Origin: an uncultured Veillonellaceae bacterium
GTDB lineage: Bacteria > Bacillota > Negativicutes > Veillonellales > Dialisteraceae
Direction of reading: 5' to 3'
NCBI GenBank assembly: GCA_927353735.1
Contig: CAKMIA010000001.1
Location: 310,001-374,000, forward strand
Length of the DNA: 64,000 nucleotides
Made by a program: the position numbers and the translations under genes. Below are positions 46,625 through 53,597 of this stretch, piece by piece; the stretch's first letter is position 1, and every line of letters starts with the position of its first letter. The notes under the pieces were generated by a model, which did no database searches, was not told the origin of the DNA, and saw only the letters and a list, made by a program, of their open reading frames with translations.

Positions 46625-47122
46625 TTACTGCTTCATCCGCTTTTCCATGTTTTTCCCATCGATAAAGCTGACAAGAAGTCCTTCTTCCATTTTCTGTACA
46701 TACAGGCTGGTTTTGCGCCCGGCCCACAGTGCGGTATCCTCAGTTTTTTCCGTGGGCGCACCGCAGGTGGATTCCAGCCGCGCCACATACACCGCAAAGG
46801 CCTGATCAACGGCCTCCCGGCTCTCCAGTGCCAGCGGCACATTGATCTGCACCAGCCGGTCCTTCTCAAAGGCCCCGGTCACGACAAGCGGTCCGCTGAT
46901 GCCCATCTGCTCGGTGAAATCCGTAAAGTTTACGGCATACAGGGCGCCTCCGCCGACCGTATCCTCCAGATACTGCGTCGCATAGCGCTCGCTGACCTTT
47001 TTGACCGAATCGCCCCAGCGCATATCTCCGAATCCCTCCGGCTCCCCGCTGTAGGCGGCAGCGCTGAACAGAAATCCTCCGGCGGCCCACAGGGCCAGCA
47101 TCCATCGCAGCATCCGTTTCAT
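46625..47122 (-). CDS. Secreted protein of unknown function
   Basis: A 165-residue protein with a signal peptide (MKRMLRWMLALWAAGGFLFS, AAAYS cleavage region). The mature part begins EPEGFGDMRWGDSVKKVSERY, a pattern seen in small periplasmic proteins where a GxxWGxS motif precedes helices, and contains alternating strands (GPLVVTGAFEKDRLVQINVPL, TSLYVQKMEEGLLVSFID). One Cys is in the mature part. AAAGGGTGAG precedes the ATG. It pairs with the Gly-rich secreted protein 14 bases downstream. The function is unknown. Confidence 0.65.
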   Translation of the reverse strand: MKRMLRWMLALWAAGGFLFSAAAYSGEPEGFGDMRWGDSVKKVSERYATQYLEDTVGGGALYAVNFTDFTEQMGISGPLVVTGAFEKDRLVQINVPLALESREAVDQAFAVYVARLESTCGAPTEKTEDTALWAGRKTSLYVQKMEEGLLVSFIDGKNMEKRMKQ

Positions 47123-47204
47123 TTTCTCACCCTTTCCATTTGTCCTGTATTATAACAGATTTCCCTTCATTTTCTATCCGTCTCTGCGCCCGTCACTCTT
47201 TGCA

Positions 47205-47244
47205 GAAAAATAAAAAGCGAACAGCCTGTGCTGCCCGCTTTTTT
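47205..47244 (-). terminator. Terminator of lysA
   Basis: Hairpin GCGGGCAGC/GCTGTTCGC (two G-T pairs) with a 4-base loop, flanked by A5 and T5 runs, just after the lysA stop. Confidence 0.88.
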
Positions 47245-47249
47245 ATTGA

Positions 47250-48530
47250 TTATTTTGCGTTGTCGATCTTCGCGGCATTTTCCTTAAGCCCCGGGAAATC
47301 CAGCGTAGCGAAGAGATCAGCCAGCGTTTCATTGCGGCGGATCTGCATCACCGAGCCGTCTTCCCGCAGGAGCAGCTCCTGATGACGGAGCTTGCCGTTG
47401 TAGTTGAAGCCCATGCTGTGGCCGTGTGCCCCGGCGTCATGGATCACCAGCAGATCGCCCATGTCGATCTTCGGCAGTTTGCGCTGAATGGCAAACTTAT
47501 CATTGTTCTCGCAGAGAGAGCCGGTCACATCATATACCTCCGTAGCCGGTTCATTTTCCTTGCCCACTACCGTGATGTGATGGTAGGAGCCGTACATGGC
47601 AGGACGCATCAGATCGGCCATGCAGGCATCGAGTCCGATGTATTCGCGGTAGATGTGCTTGTAATGAATGGCTTTCGCCACAAGGTAGCCGTACGGTCCC
47701 GTGATGACGCGGCCGCATTCAAAGGAAATGCGGGTATGTTCAAAGCCCTTCATCTTTTCTTCAAACAGCTTCCGTGCTTCTTCGCCAAGAGCGGCGATAT
47801 CCACCGGTTCCTCTTCCAGACGGTAGGGAATGCCGATGCCGCCGCCGAAATCGATGAAGCTGACCGTGACACCCAGACGGTCGCGGATCTCGTTGGCCAG
47901 ATCAAACATCATGCTGATCGTGCCGAGCAGTCCTTCCAGCGCCAGTTCGCAGGAAATGACCATGGTGTGAATGCCGATGTAGGAAATGCCCTTCTCTTTG
48001 GCCCATGCGATGCCCTGCATGAGCTGTTCCCGGGTCATGCCGTATTTGGCTTCTTCCGGCTTGCCGATGATGGCATTGCCTCTGGCCAGTTCCGGGCCGG
48101 GGTTGAAGCGGAAGCAGATCTTTTCCGGTACGATATGGAGCCGTTCCATATCATCCAGATTGGAAATATCATCCAGATTGATGATGGCGCCCAGTTCCTG
48201 CGCCTTCAGGAATTCCGCATCCGGCGTATCATTGGAGGACATGACGATGTCATCCCCGCGCAGTCCCACCGTTTCAGACAGCACGAGCTCTGCCATGGAG
48301 CTGCAGTCCGCGCCGACATTCAGTCCCTTCAGGATCTTCATCAGCCATGGATTCGGCGTTGCTTTTACCGCAAAATACTCATGGAAATTGGGATTCCATG
48401 CAAAGGCTTTCTGAATGCTTTTGACACAGTTCACAATTCCCTTTTCATCATACAGATGGAACGGTGTGCCATAGGTGGCCGCCAGTTCCCGAATCTTTTC
48501 ATCGCTGCAAGGCAGAGTTTTTACAGACAT
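47250..48530 (-). CDS. lysA: Diaminopimelate decarboxylase family protein, divergent subgroup
   Basis: A fold-III PLP decarboxylase of 426 residues. The PLP Lys lies in HEYFAVKATPNPWLM, the GGG loop in FIDFGGGIGIPY, and the C-terminal active-site motifs in DACMADLMRPAMYGSYH, VTGSLCENNDKF and GDLLVIHDAGAHGHSMGFNYN. Compared with classic LysA, HCHIGSQ is HTMVISCE, EPGR is ECGR and VGPICESGD is VTGSLCENND, so it belongs to a separate subgroup common in gut Firmicutes. Decarboxylation of meso-DAP to lysine is most likely; other basic amino acids are possible. The ATG at 48530 follows GGAGGGG. It has its own promoter and terminator. Confidence 0.8.
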   Translation of the reverse strand: MSVKTLPCSDEKIRELAATYGTPFHLYDEKGIVNCVKSIQKAFAWNPNFHEYFAVKATPNPWLMKILKGLNVGADCSSMAELVLSETVGLRGDDIVMSSNDTPDAEFLKAQELGAIINLDDISNLDDMERLHIVPEKICFRFNPGPELARGNAIIGKPEEAKYGMTREQLMQGIAWAKEKGISYIGIHTMVISCELALEGLLGTISMMFDLANEIRDRLGVTVSFIDFGGGIGIPYRLEEEPVDIAALGEEARKLFEEKMKGFEHTRISFECGRVITGPYGYLVAKAIHYKHIYREYIGLDACMADLMRPAMYGSYHHITVVGKENEPATEVYDVTGSLCENNDKFAIQRKLPKIDMGDLLVIHDAGAHGHSMGFNYNGKLRHQELLLREDGSVMQIRRNETLADLFATLDFPGLKENAAKIDNAK

Positions 48531-48562
48531 GCGTTTCCCCTCCAATTGTGTTGTAATGGTTT

Positions 48563-48591
48563 AGTATAACATTGATTTTTTTCAAAGTAAA
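48563..48591 (-). promoter_or_regulatory. Promoter of lysA
   Basis: TTTACT (48586-48591), 17-base spacer, TATACT (48563-48568) on the minus strand, with a short leader of about 27 bases. No lysine riboswitch is present. Confidence 0.75.
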
Positions 48592-48627
48592 TAAAAAGAC
48601 CGCCTCAATCACAGTCAGCGGTCTTTC
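48590..48627 (-). terminator. Terminator of the amino-acid ABC importer operon
   Basis: Hairpin AAGACCGC/GCGGTCTT with a 14-base loop and a five-T run on the minus strand, overlapping the -35 of lysA. Confidence 0.88.
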
Positions 48628-48641
48628 CCTGCAGAATTTTA

Positions 48642-49475
48642 TTATTTTTTCGCATTGGATACAGCGAGCGTGCTGTATTCCTGAATCCACTGCGGAATGT
48701 CATCCTTATTTTCTTCAATGACTTCATTGATCAGCCGGACCATATCATCATTGCCCTTGGGGATGGCCACGCTGGACGAGCTCTGGACATTTTCAAACTT
48801 GACGCCGGAATCCGCCAGATTGGGGTTCATGATGAGATACTGCTGCGCCACGACGCCCTGAGAGGCTACCGCGTCCAGTTTGCCGTGCTCCAGCTCAATG
48901 AGCGTATCCGGGATGCGGTCCAGTGCCACCACTTTCGCATCGGGGATCTGCGTACGGGCCAGTTCCTCCTGCAGAGTGGATTTCTGAGCGCCGATGGTCT
49001 TGCCGCGGAAATCCTCCAGCGTCTTATATTTCCCTTCATCCTCCTTGCGGATCAGCAGAATGTGCGAGCTGTGCATGTACGGATCGGAGAAATCCACAGC
49101 TTTTCTCCGTTCATCCGTTGCATTGATGGCCGAAATGGCGATATCAATCTTATCGGCAGCAATGGAGGACAGGAGCGCGGAAAAGCTCATATCCTGCACC
49201 ACCAGCTTGACGCCGAGCTTATCGGCAATTTTCTGCCCCAGCGCCACATCGATGCCCACCACGGTCTTGTCGCTTTTGGAAGTATCGATAAATTCATAGG
49301 GCGGGAATCCGGAAGAGGTGCCCATGACGAGCGTTCCCTTTTCCTTGACCTTCTGAAGCAGATTCCCCTGCGGCGCCGCCGCTTTTTCTTCCGTTTTTTC
49401 TCCGCCGCAGCCCGCCAGTCCGATGACGCTTGCTGCTATGAAGCCAATAATGGCCGCTTTTCCTGCCAGATTCAT
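48642..49475 (-). CDS. Amino-acid ABC transporter substrate-binding lipoprotein
   Basis: A 277-residue protein with a lipobox (SVIGLAGC, lipidated Cys near residue 23) and the SBP_bac_3 fold: LVMGTSSGFPPYEF, IDVALGQKIADKLG, DKIDIAISAINATDERRKAVDFSDPY, and the switch region GKTIGAQKSTLQEEL. It captures a polar amino acid outside the membrane. The ligand cannot be read from the sequence; nearby lysA is in its own unit and is weak evidence for lysine. It is the last gene of the importer operon, 28 bases after the permease. Confidence 0.92.
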   Translation of the reverse strand: MNLAGKAAIIGFIAASVIGLAGCGGEKTEEKAAAPQGNLLQKVKEKGTLVMGTSSGFPPYEFIDTSKSDKTVVGIDVALGQKIADKLGVKLVVQDMSFSALLSSIAADKIDIAISAINATDERRKAVDFSDPYMHSSHILLIRKEDEGKYKTLEDFRGKTIGAQKSTLQEELARTQIPDAKVVALDRIPDTLIELEHGKLDAVASQGVVAQQYLIMNPNLADSGVKFENVQSSSSVAIPKGNDDMVRLINEVIEENKDDIPQWIQEYSTLAVSNAKK

Positions 49476-49503
49476 GCTATCTCCTGTCTTTCTTCAGGCC
49501 GCC

Positions 49504-50196
49504 TTACCGTACAGCCTTGATTTTAAATTTCCATTCCAGCGCCCGCAGTACATTCGACACGGCAAACGTAAGAATGAAATAATATACTGCAACAATGACC
49601 AGCGGCGGGAACGGCTGGAAGCTGATCCCCTGAATGGTGGTCGCCGTATACATCAGATCGGCCATGCCGATGACGGATACCTGAGAGGATTCCTTGATCA
49701 GCGTGACAAATTCATTGCCGATGACCGGCAGAATATTTTTGATGGCCTGCGGAATGATGATCCGCACCATGGATTCCCATTTGGAAAAGCCGAGAGACAT
49801 GGCGCCTTCCAGCTGGCCCTTGCTGATCGACTGGATGCCGGAGCGGACGATTTCGCATTCATAGGCGCCGGAATTGATGATCAGCGCCAGAATCCCGGCG
49901 GACAACCGTTCAAAATCCACGCCCATGATCTGGAAGCTCGGGAAATGGATGCCCAGGAACGGCAGACCGAAGAACACCAGAGAAATCTGTACCAGAATAG
50001 GCGTGCCGCGGATGATCTCCACATAAGCCGTCGCGATGGCCTGCAGCACCTTCACGCCGGAAATTTTCATAAAAGCAAGAATTGTGCCGAGGAGCAGGCC
50101 GAAGAAGCATGACATGATCGAAATGACGATCGTCACCTTGATCCCCGACATAAATATATCGTTATATTTGACCGCAGTATCAATGACTACATCCAT
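49504..50196 (-). CDS. Amino-acid ABC transporter permease
   Basis: A 230-residue HisM/GlnP-type permease with about five membrane helices. The EAA loop that contacts the ATPase is visible as GAMSLGFSKWESMVRIIIPQA, preceded by RGTPILVQISLVFFGLPFLG and SGAYECEIVRSGIQSISKGQ. It likely forms a homodimer with the ATPase encoded 14 bases upstream. Confidence 0.94.
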   Translation of the reverse strand: MDVVIDTAVKYNDIFMSGIKVTIVISIMSCFFGLLLGTILAFMKISGVKVLQAIATAYVEIIRGTPILVQISLVFFGLPFLGIHFPSFQIMGVDFERLSAGILALIINSGAYECEIVRSGIQSISKGQLEGAMSLGFSKWESMVRIIIPQAIKNILPVIGNEFVTLIKESSQVSVIGMADLMYTATTIQGISFQPFPPLVIVAVYYFILTFAVSNVLRALEWKFKIKAVR

Positions 50197-50210
50197 AATT
50201 CCGCATCTCC

Positions 50211-50963
50211 TTAAATATCCGCATGAAGCAGCCGCTTCAGGAAAGTCTGCGTCCGTTCTTCCTTCGGATGCGTGAAAATATCATTCGGATCGCCTTCCTC
50301 GACGATGTACCCTTTATCCATGAATACCACGCGGTCCGCCACGGAACGGGCAAACTGCATTTCGTGCGTGACCACCGCCATGGTCATGCCCTGCTGCGCC
50401 ACCTGTTTCATGACCTCCAGCACGTCGCCGACCAGCTCGGGGTCCAGCGCCGACGTCGGTTCATCAAACAGCAGCATCTTCGGCTTCATGGCCAGCGCGC
50501 GGGCAATGGCCACACGCTGCTGCTGTCCGCCGGACAGCTGTTCCGGATAAAAATCGGCATGGTCTGCCATACCGACCTGAGAAAGCAGCGTCATGGCCTG
50601 TTCTCTGGCTTCTGCCTCCGGAACCTTCCGGATATGCATCGGTGCATACATGACGTTTTTCAGCACCGTAAACATCGGGAACAGATTGAACTGCTGGAAT
50701 ACCATCCCCACATCGCGGCGGAGCATTTTCACGTCCGTGCCGGAATCGATTTTCTTGCCTTCAAACCACAATTCGCCTGCGGTCGGCGTTTCCAGAAGAT
50801 TCAGGCAGCGCAGAAAAGTGCTTTTTCCGGAACCGGACGGTCCGATGATCGTTACCACTTCTCCGTTTCTGATCTGCATGCTGATATCCTTCAGCACCTC
50901 GAGCTTGCCGAAGTTCTTTTTGATGTGCCGGATATCGTAAATGATCTTATCTTTTTCGCTCAT
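50211..50963 (-). CDS. Amino-acid ABC transporter ATP-binding protein
   Basis: A 250-residue PAAT-family ATPase with Walker [19 protein letters not shown]-loop [12 protein letters not shown], signature [17 protein letters not shown], Walker [14 protein letters not shown] and switch His in [10 protein letters not shown]. It drives the importer formed with the next two genes. It heads the operon behind a near-consensus promoter. Confidence 0.95.
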   Translation of the reverse strand: MSEKDKIIYDIRHIKKNFGKLEVLKDISMQIRNGEVVTIIGPSGSGKSTFLRCLNLLETPTAGELWFEGKKIDSGTDVKMLRRDVGMVFQQFNLFPMFTVLKNVMYAPMHIRKVPEAEAREQAMTLLSQVGMADHADFYPEQLSGGQQQRVAIARALAMKPKMLLFDEPTSALDPELVGDVLEVMKQVAQQGMTMAVVTHEMQFARSVADRVVFMDKGYIVEEGDPNDIFTHPKEERTQTFLKRLLHADI

Positions 50964-50993
50964 TTTCGTCCTCTCCCAACAAATGTATACCGC

Positions 50994-51022
50994 ATAATAG
51001 CATATTTATTCATTGATGTCAA
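50994..51022 (-). promoter_or_regulatory. Promoter of the amino-acid ABC importer operon
   Basis: Consensus TTGACA (51017-51022), 17-base spacer, TATTAT (50994-50999) with a TGC extension. The stretch 51023-51178 upstream holds nothing recognisable. Confidence 0.88.
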
Positions 51023-51178
51023 TGTAATTTCATACGGGCTTTCCCGGTGCTGCCGGTATTTAGAGAAAGAAAATCGAATGCCGCTTCATGAAATCCCTGA
51101 CTTCTAAAACCATTTCCCCTTTGGAAGCCGGTGCTCTCCCTGAAACTTTATGCACCGTCCTTCTCTTTTTGGGCAAAA

Positions 51179-51211
51179 CAAAAAGGCCTCACCTGAAAGA
51201 GGCCTTTTTGT
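51179..51211. terminator. Terminator of the candidate small RNA
   Basis: Perfect 11-pair stem AAAAAGGCCTC/GAGGCCTTTTT with an 8-base loop, active in either direction. On the minus strand it ends the candidate RNA; on the plus strand no gene reads into it. Confidence 0.92.
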
Positions 51212-51360
51212 CTACGGAAAATACAGGAGAAAGGAAAGAGGGGGTTCATGGATCAATCCAAAACTTGCTCCTGCGAATGATCCGGAATCGCTGTCTTATC
51301 CGGTTCAGGAAAAATCCGCATGCTCTATGTTCCCGTCTCAGGCAAGACAATTAATTCCTT
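51179..51360 (-). ncRNA. Candidate small noncoding RNA of about 180 bases
   Basis: A promoter at 51367-51395 and a terminator at 51179-51211 bound a minus-strand transcript that contains no normal gene. Upstream, the EamA gene is closed off by its own terminator at 51486-51515, and downstream the ABC importer has its own promoter, so this is an independent unit. Local hairpins are visible (GTCT/AGAC near the 5' end, CCGGA/TCCGG, GGATCA/TGATCC). Near the 3' end a CU-rich stretch (51216-51240) includes CCTTTCTCCT, complementary to ribosome sites. A 22-codon frame (51253-51321, starting MRIFPEPDK) has only a weak ribosome site. I could not match it to 6S, SRP, T-box or riboswitch consensus. Confidence 0.5.
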
Positions 51361-51366
51361 GTCCTT

Positions 51367-51395
51367 ATGATACCATAAGAAATAGAAATCTTCAA
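51367..51395 (-). promoter_or_regulatory. Promoter of the candidate small RNA
   Basis: TTGAAG (51390-51395), 17-base spacer, TATCAT (51367-51372) with a TGG extension, on the minus strand. Confidence 0.7.
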
Positions 51396-51485
51396 TCTTT
51401 CCGTATGGAACGGCTGTGACAAAAAAGGCATGGAATCCCGGTCTGTATGCCGGCATCTCATTCTCCGCCCTGCGGTTTCCGCAGC

Positions 51486-51515
51486 AAAAAACTCTCCCCT
51501 GTCACGGAGAGAGTC
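51486..51515 (-). terminator. Terminator of the EamA transporter gene
   Basis: Stem ACTCTCTCC/GGGGAGAGT (one G-T pair), loop GTGACA, then six T residues on the minus strand, 15 bases past the stop at 51530. Confidence 0.9.
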
Positions 51516-51529
51516 TGAGAACATCCGAT

Positions 51530-52429
51530 TCACCGGGCGGCCCGCCTCCGCCACAGCACAGGCAGGGCGATGGCCGCCACAATCAGAATGATGCCGCCCG
51601 TCTGGACCAGTCCGAAGGTGGTCCCGAAAAGGAAATAGGACATCACCACCGAGGCCACCGGTTCCACCGTCGTCGTCAGGCTGGCCTGATCCGCCGAAAG
51701 ATATTCCAGCCCCACATTGTAGCAGATGAATGCCACTGCCGTACCGCATACCACGATCACAAACAGATCAAACAGCAGCTCCGCATGGAAAAAATCAAGG
51801 AAGTTCAGATGATCCGTCATGAGCCACGAGGCAACGGCGCCAAAGAGCATGCCCCAGGTCAGAAGGAAGGAATTGTCCAGCCGGCCCGTGAGATGTTTCG
51901 GGAAAATGGCCGCCACCGCATAGAATACAGCGGATGCCACCGCCCAGATCAGGCAGGGCCGGGAAATGGAAAGCGCATCCAGATGCCCGCCGGTGACCAG
52001 CAGAAAGGTCCCCAGAATGGCCATGCCCACAGCGATGGCCGAACCGGGCTCCGGCCAGGCCCGTTTCTGAAAGGCCAGCCAGCAGATGACCATGGCCGGG
52101 CAGGTGTACTGAATGACCGTCACCACTGCGGCATTCCCCAGGTCAATGGCTTCAAAATAGGCAAAGTGCATGGCCATCAGCCCCACCAGACCGTAAAACA
52201 GGATCTGCAGCCAGAGTCCCGGCTCCCGTTTCATCACAGTCCAGTTTCTCCGCCAGTGCCCCCGGCTGAGCGTCACCGCCGCCATGATAAAACTCGTGCA
52301 GAACATGCGGAACGTGGTGAGATCCATCGCATTGAGATGGCTGTGCGCAAAGAAATGCTGGGCTGCCACACCGCTGCCCGCCCACATGACCCCGGCGGTC
52401 ATACAGAAAAATAAAGCCAGTTTTTCCAC
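51530..52429 (-). CDS. EamA family (drug/metabolite) transporter
   Basis: A 299-residue inner-membrane protein with ten hydrophobic segments arranged as two five-helix EamA repeats. The second repeat ends with the typical YLSADQASLTTTVEPVASVVMSYFLFG (given here in part of its span). EamA proteins export or import varied small metabolites, and the substrate is unknown. The start is a GTG at 52429 behind GGAGGAGGCAGCAG. A PadR regulator gene lies directly upstream in the same direction but in its own unit. Confidence 0.88.
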   Translation of the reverse strand: MEKLALFFCMTAGVMWAGSGVAAQHFFAHSHLNAMDLTTFRMFCTSFIMAAVTLSRGHWRRNWTVMKREPGLWLQILFYGLVGLMAMHFAYFEAIDLGNAAVVTVIQYTCPAMVICWLAFQKRAWPEPGSAIAVGMAILGTFLLVTGGHLDALSISRPCLIWAVASAVFYAVAAIFPKHLTGRLDNSFLLTWGMLFGAVASWLMTDHLNFLDFFHAELLFDLFVIVVCGTAVAFICYNVGLEYLSADQASLTTTVEPVASVVMSYFLFGTTFGLVQTGGIILIVAAIALPVLWRRRAAR

Positions 52430-52461
52430 CTGCTGCCTCCTCCTTCGATATACGTGATTGT

Positions 52462-52491
52462 ATCATACCTTTGCTGCCGGGAATAATGCAA
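52462..52491 (-). promoter_or_regulatory. Promoter of the EamA transporter gene
   Basis: TTGCAT (52486-52491), 18-base spacer, TATGAT (52462-52467) on the minus strand, about 30 bases before the GTG. Confidence 0.7.
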
Positions 52492-52506
52492 TTCTTCTCT
52501 GCGGTG

Positions 52507-52552
52507 AAAATAAAAAGACAGCCGCCTCCCCACCGGTCTGCGGCTGCCTTTT
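52507..52552 (-). terminator. Terminator of the PadR-type regulator gene
   Basis: Stem AAAGGCAGCCGC/GCGGCTGTCTTT with one mismatch, a 14-base loop and T-rich tail, immediately after the stop at 52551. Confidence 0.88.
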
Positions 52553-52964
52553 ATTCCTTATCCGGATTTCCAAATTGTTCCTGTATCGTATTCGTAAAAA
52601 TGCGAAGCGTCACAAGCCAGTCCAGCACCTGCTCCTTCATGTAGGGAACGGCGGCACGCCCCTTGTCGGTGATGCTGTAAATGCGCTTGCTTCTCTTGTC
52701 CGGAGAGTCCCACTGGCTCTCCACAAAATGCCGGCTCTCCATGTAGCGAAGCACCGGATACAGTTCATTAGGATTCGGCCGGTATACATTGTTCGTCCGC
52801 TCGTAAATCTCCCGCTCGATCCGGTTTCCGTAATTGCTCTCCTCTGTCAGAATATCCAGTACAAAGGTGGCTGTAAGGAGACGCTTCCACTGGCGGCGCC
52901 GGGCCAGCTCATCGATCTCCGCCTTGTATTCCGGCACGGCGTTTTCCCGCTCCTTTGTATCCAT
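52551..52964 (-). CDS. PadR family transcriptional regulator
   Basis: A 137-residue winged-helix regulator. TFVLDILTEESNYGNRIEREIYERTN and NPNELYPVLRYMESRHFVESQW (only short parts cited) give the PadR DNA-binding fold, with the wing and SITDKGRAAVPYMKEQVL completing it; the C-terminal helix used for dimerisation is short, as in the small PadR-s2 subgroup. The ATG at 52964 follows AGGAGGATATC. Its promoter overlaps an inverted repeat, consistent with autorepression. The EamA transporter downstream is a candidate target. Confidence 0.85.
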   Translation of the reverse strand: MDTKERENAVPEYKAEIDELARRRQWKRLLTATFVLDILTEESNYGNRIEREIYERTNNVYRPNPNELYPVLRYMESRHFVESQWDSPDKRSKRIYSITDKGRAAVPYMKEQVLDWLVTLRIFTNTIQEQFGNPDKE

Positions 52965-53017
52965 GATATCCTCCTTTCCTCTGCCTTTCTGCCGATGGCC
53001 TTTCCCCTGCCATCTTT

Positions 53018-53057
53018 CATTTAATTTCATTATAAATGATTTTATTTTTTAACACAA
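53018..53057 (-). promoter_or_regulatory. Promoter and putative operator of the PadR regulator gene
   Basis: TTGTGT (53052-53057), 17-base spacer, TATAAT (53029-53034). The dyad CATTTA/TAAATG (53018-53038) overlaps the -10 and transcription start, a position typical of a repressor site. The surrounding 53035-53100 is very AT-rich. Confidence 0.65.
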
Positions 53058-53110
53058 TCCTTTTTATTAATTACATTACTATCCGATTCCATGACTTTTC
53101 TGATTACAGA

Positions 53111-53152
53111 CAAAAATTCTCCCTGCCTTTTTACAGACAGGGAGAATTTTTA
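53111..53152. terminator. Terminator of thrS-hutP
   Basis: Perfect stem AAAAATTCTCCCTG/CAGGGAGAATTTTT with a 12-base loop, 11 bases past the stop of the HutP-family gene. Confidence 0.93.
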
Positions 53153-53162
53153 TGTAAGATAT

Positions 53163-53597
53163 TCAGTCTTTCAGATCATTCCGCAGTGCGCGGTGTGCCA
53201 TGCCGACGGCCACTTCGTTGAACCGGAGCACGCCGACCCCCACATAGACCGCCACACAGAGGTGTTCATCCCAGCGGGCGATCCCGATCTTGCCGCCCAC
53301 ATTCATTCCGAGTGCCTTCAGCTTGATCTGCTCGATGGCGGATTCCACCGCACCGAGCACCGCGCCGTCGCCCACATGGGTATCGGAAATGACATGCTGC
53401 CGCTGTGCCGCCACGATCGCCGACTCGAAAATTTTCGGAAGGATATCCGGAAAGCGGCCACCGAAATTCACGGCCACAGCACGAATGCCGTTCTGCGCCA
53501 GCTGACCGCGGAGCACATTTTCATCGGCCCGCGTCTCGGAAAGTGCCATGCGGAGCGCAGCGCGTCCCACGTCCGCGCTCTGCAGTTCTCTTTCCAT
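53163..53597 (-). CDS. HutP family protein
   Basis: A 144-residue protein resembling HutP, the histidine- and Mg-dependent RNA-binding antiterminator of the B. subtilis hut operon. Matching parts are the N-terminal VGRAALRMALS, THVGDGAVLGAVESAIEQIK and the C-terminal MNVGGKIGIARWDEHL and VYVGVGVLRFNEVAVGMAHRA, the strands and His region that in HutP bind ligand and metal. Its ATG shares a base with the thrS stop, so it is translationally coupled to thrS and falls under the thrS T-box. No hut catabolic gene is in the window, so the ligand and RNA target may differ. Confidence 0.7.
   Translation of the reverse strand: MERELQSADVGRAALRMALSETRADENVLRGQLAQNGIRAVAVNFGGRFPDILPKIFESAIVAAQRQHVISDTHVGDGAVLGAVESAIEQIKLKALGMNVGGKIGIARWDEHLCVAVYVGVGVLRFNEVAVGMAHRALRNDLKD

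Noticed and set aside
48531..48641. Lysine riboswitch before lysA
   Set aside because: The promoter leaves a leader of about 27 bases, too short, and no riboswitch core is present.
51248..51280. Plus-strand ATG after an RBS-like purine run (GGAGAAAGGAAAGAGGGGG)
   Set aside because: The frame ends after 10 codons and no plus-strand promoter was found; the purine run is the complement of the CU-rich part of the candidate small RNA.
51088..51354. Plus-strand frame of 88 codons in the gap upstream of the ABC importer
   Set aside because: It runs through a perfect bidirectional terminator, has no ribosome site, and its composition is not protein-like.
51179..51360. Identity of the candidate small RNA as 6S, SRP or a lysine riboswitch
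   Set aside because: By eye I found no SRP GGAAG/GCAG core, no lysine-box segments and could not confirm a central bubble with a closing stem as in 6S RNA.
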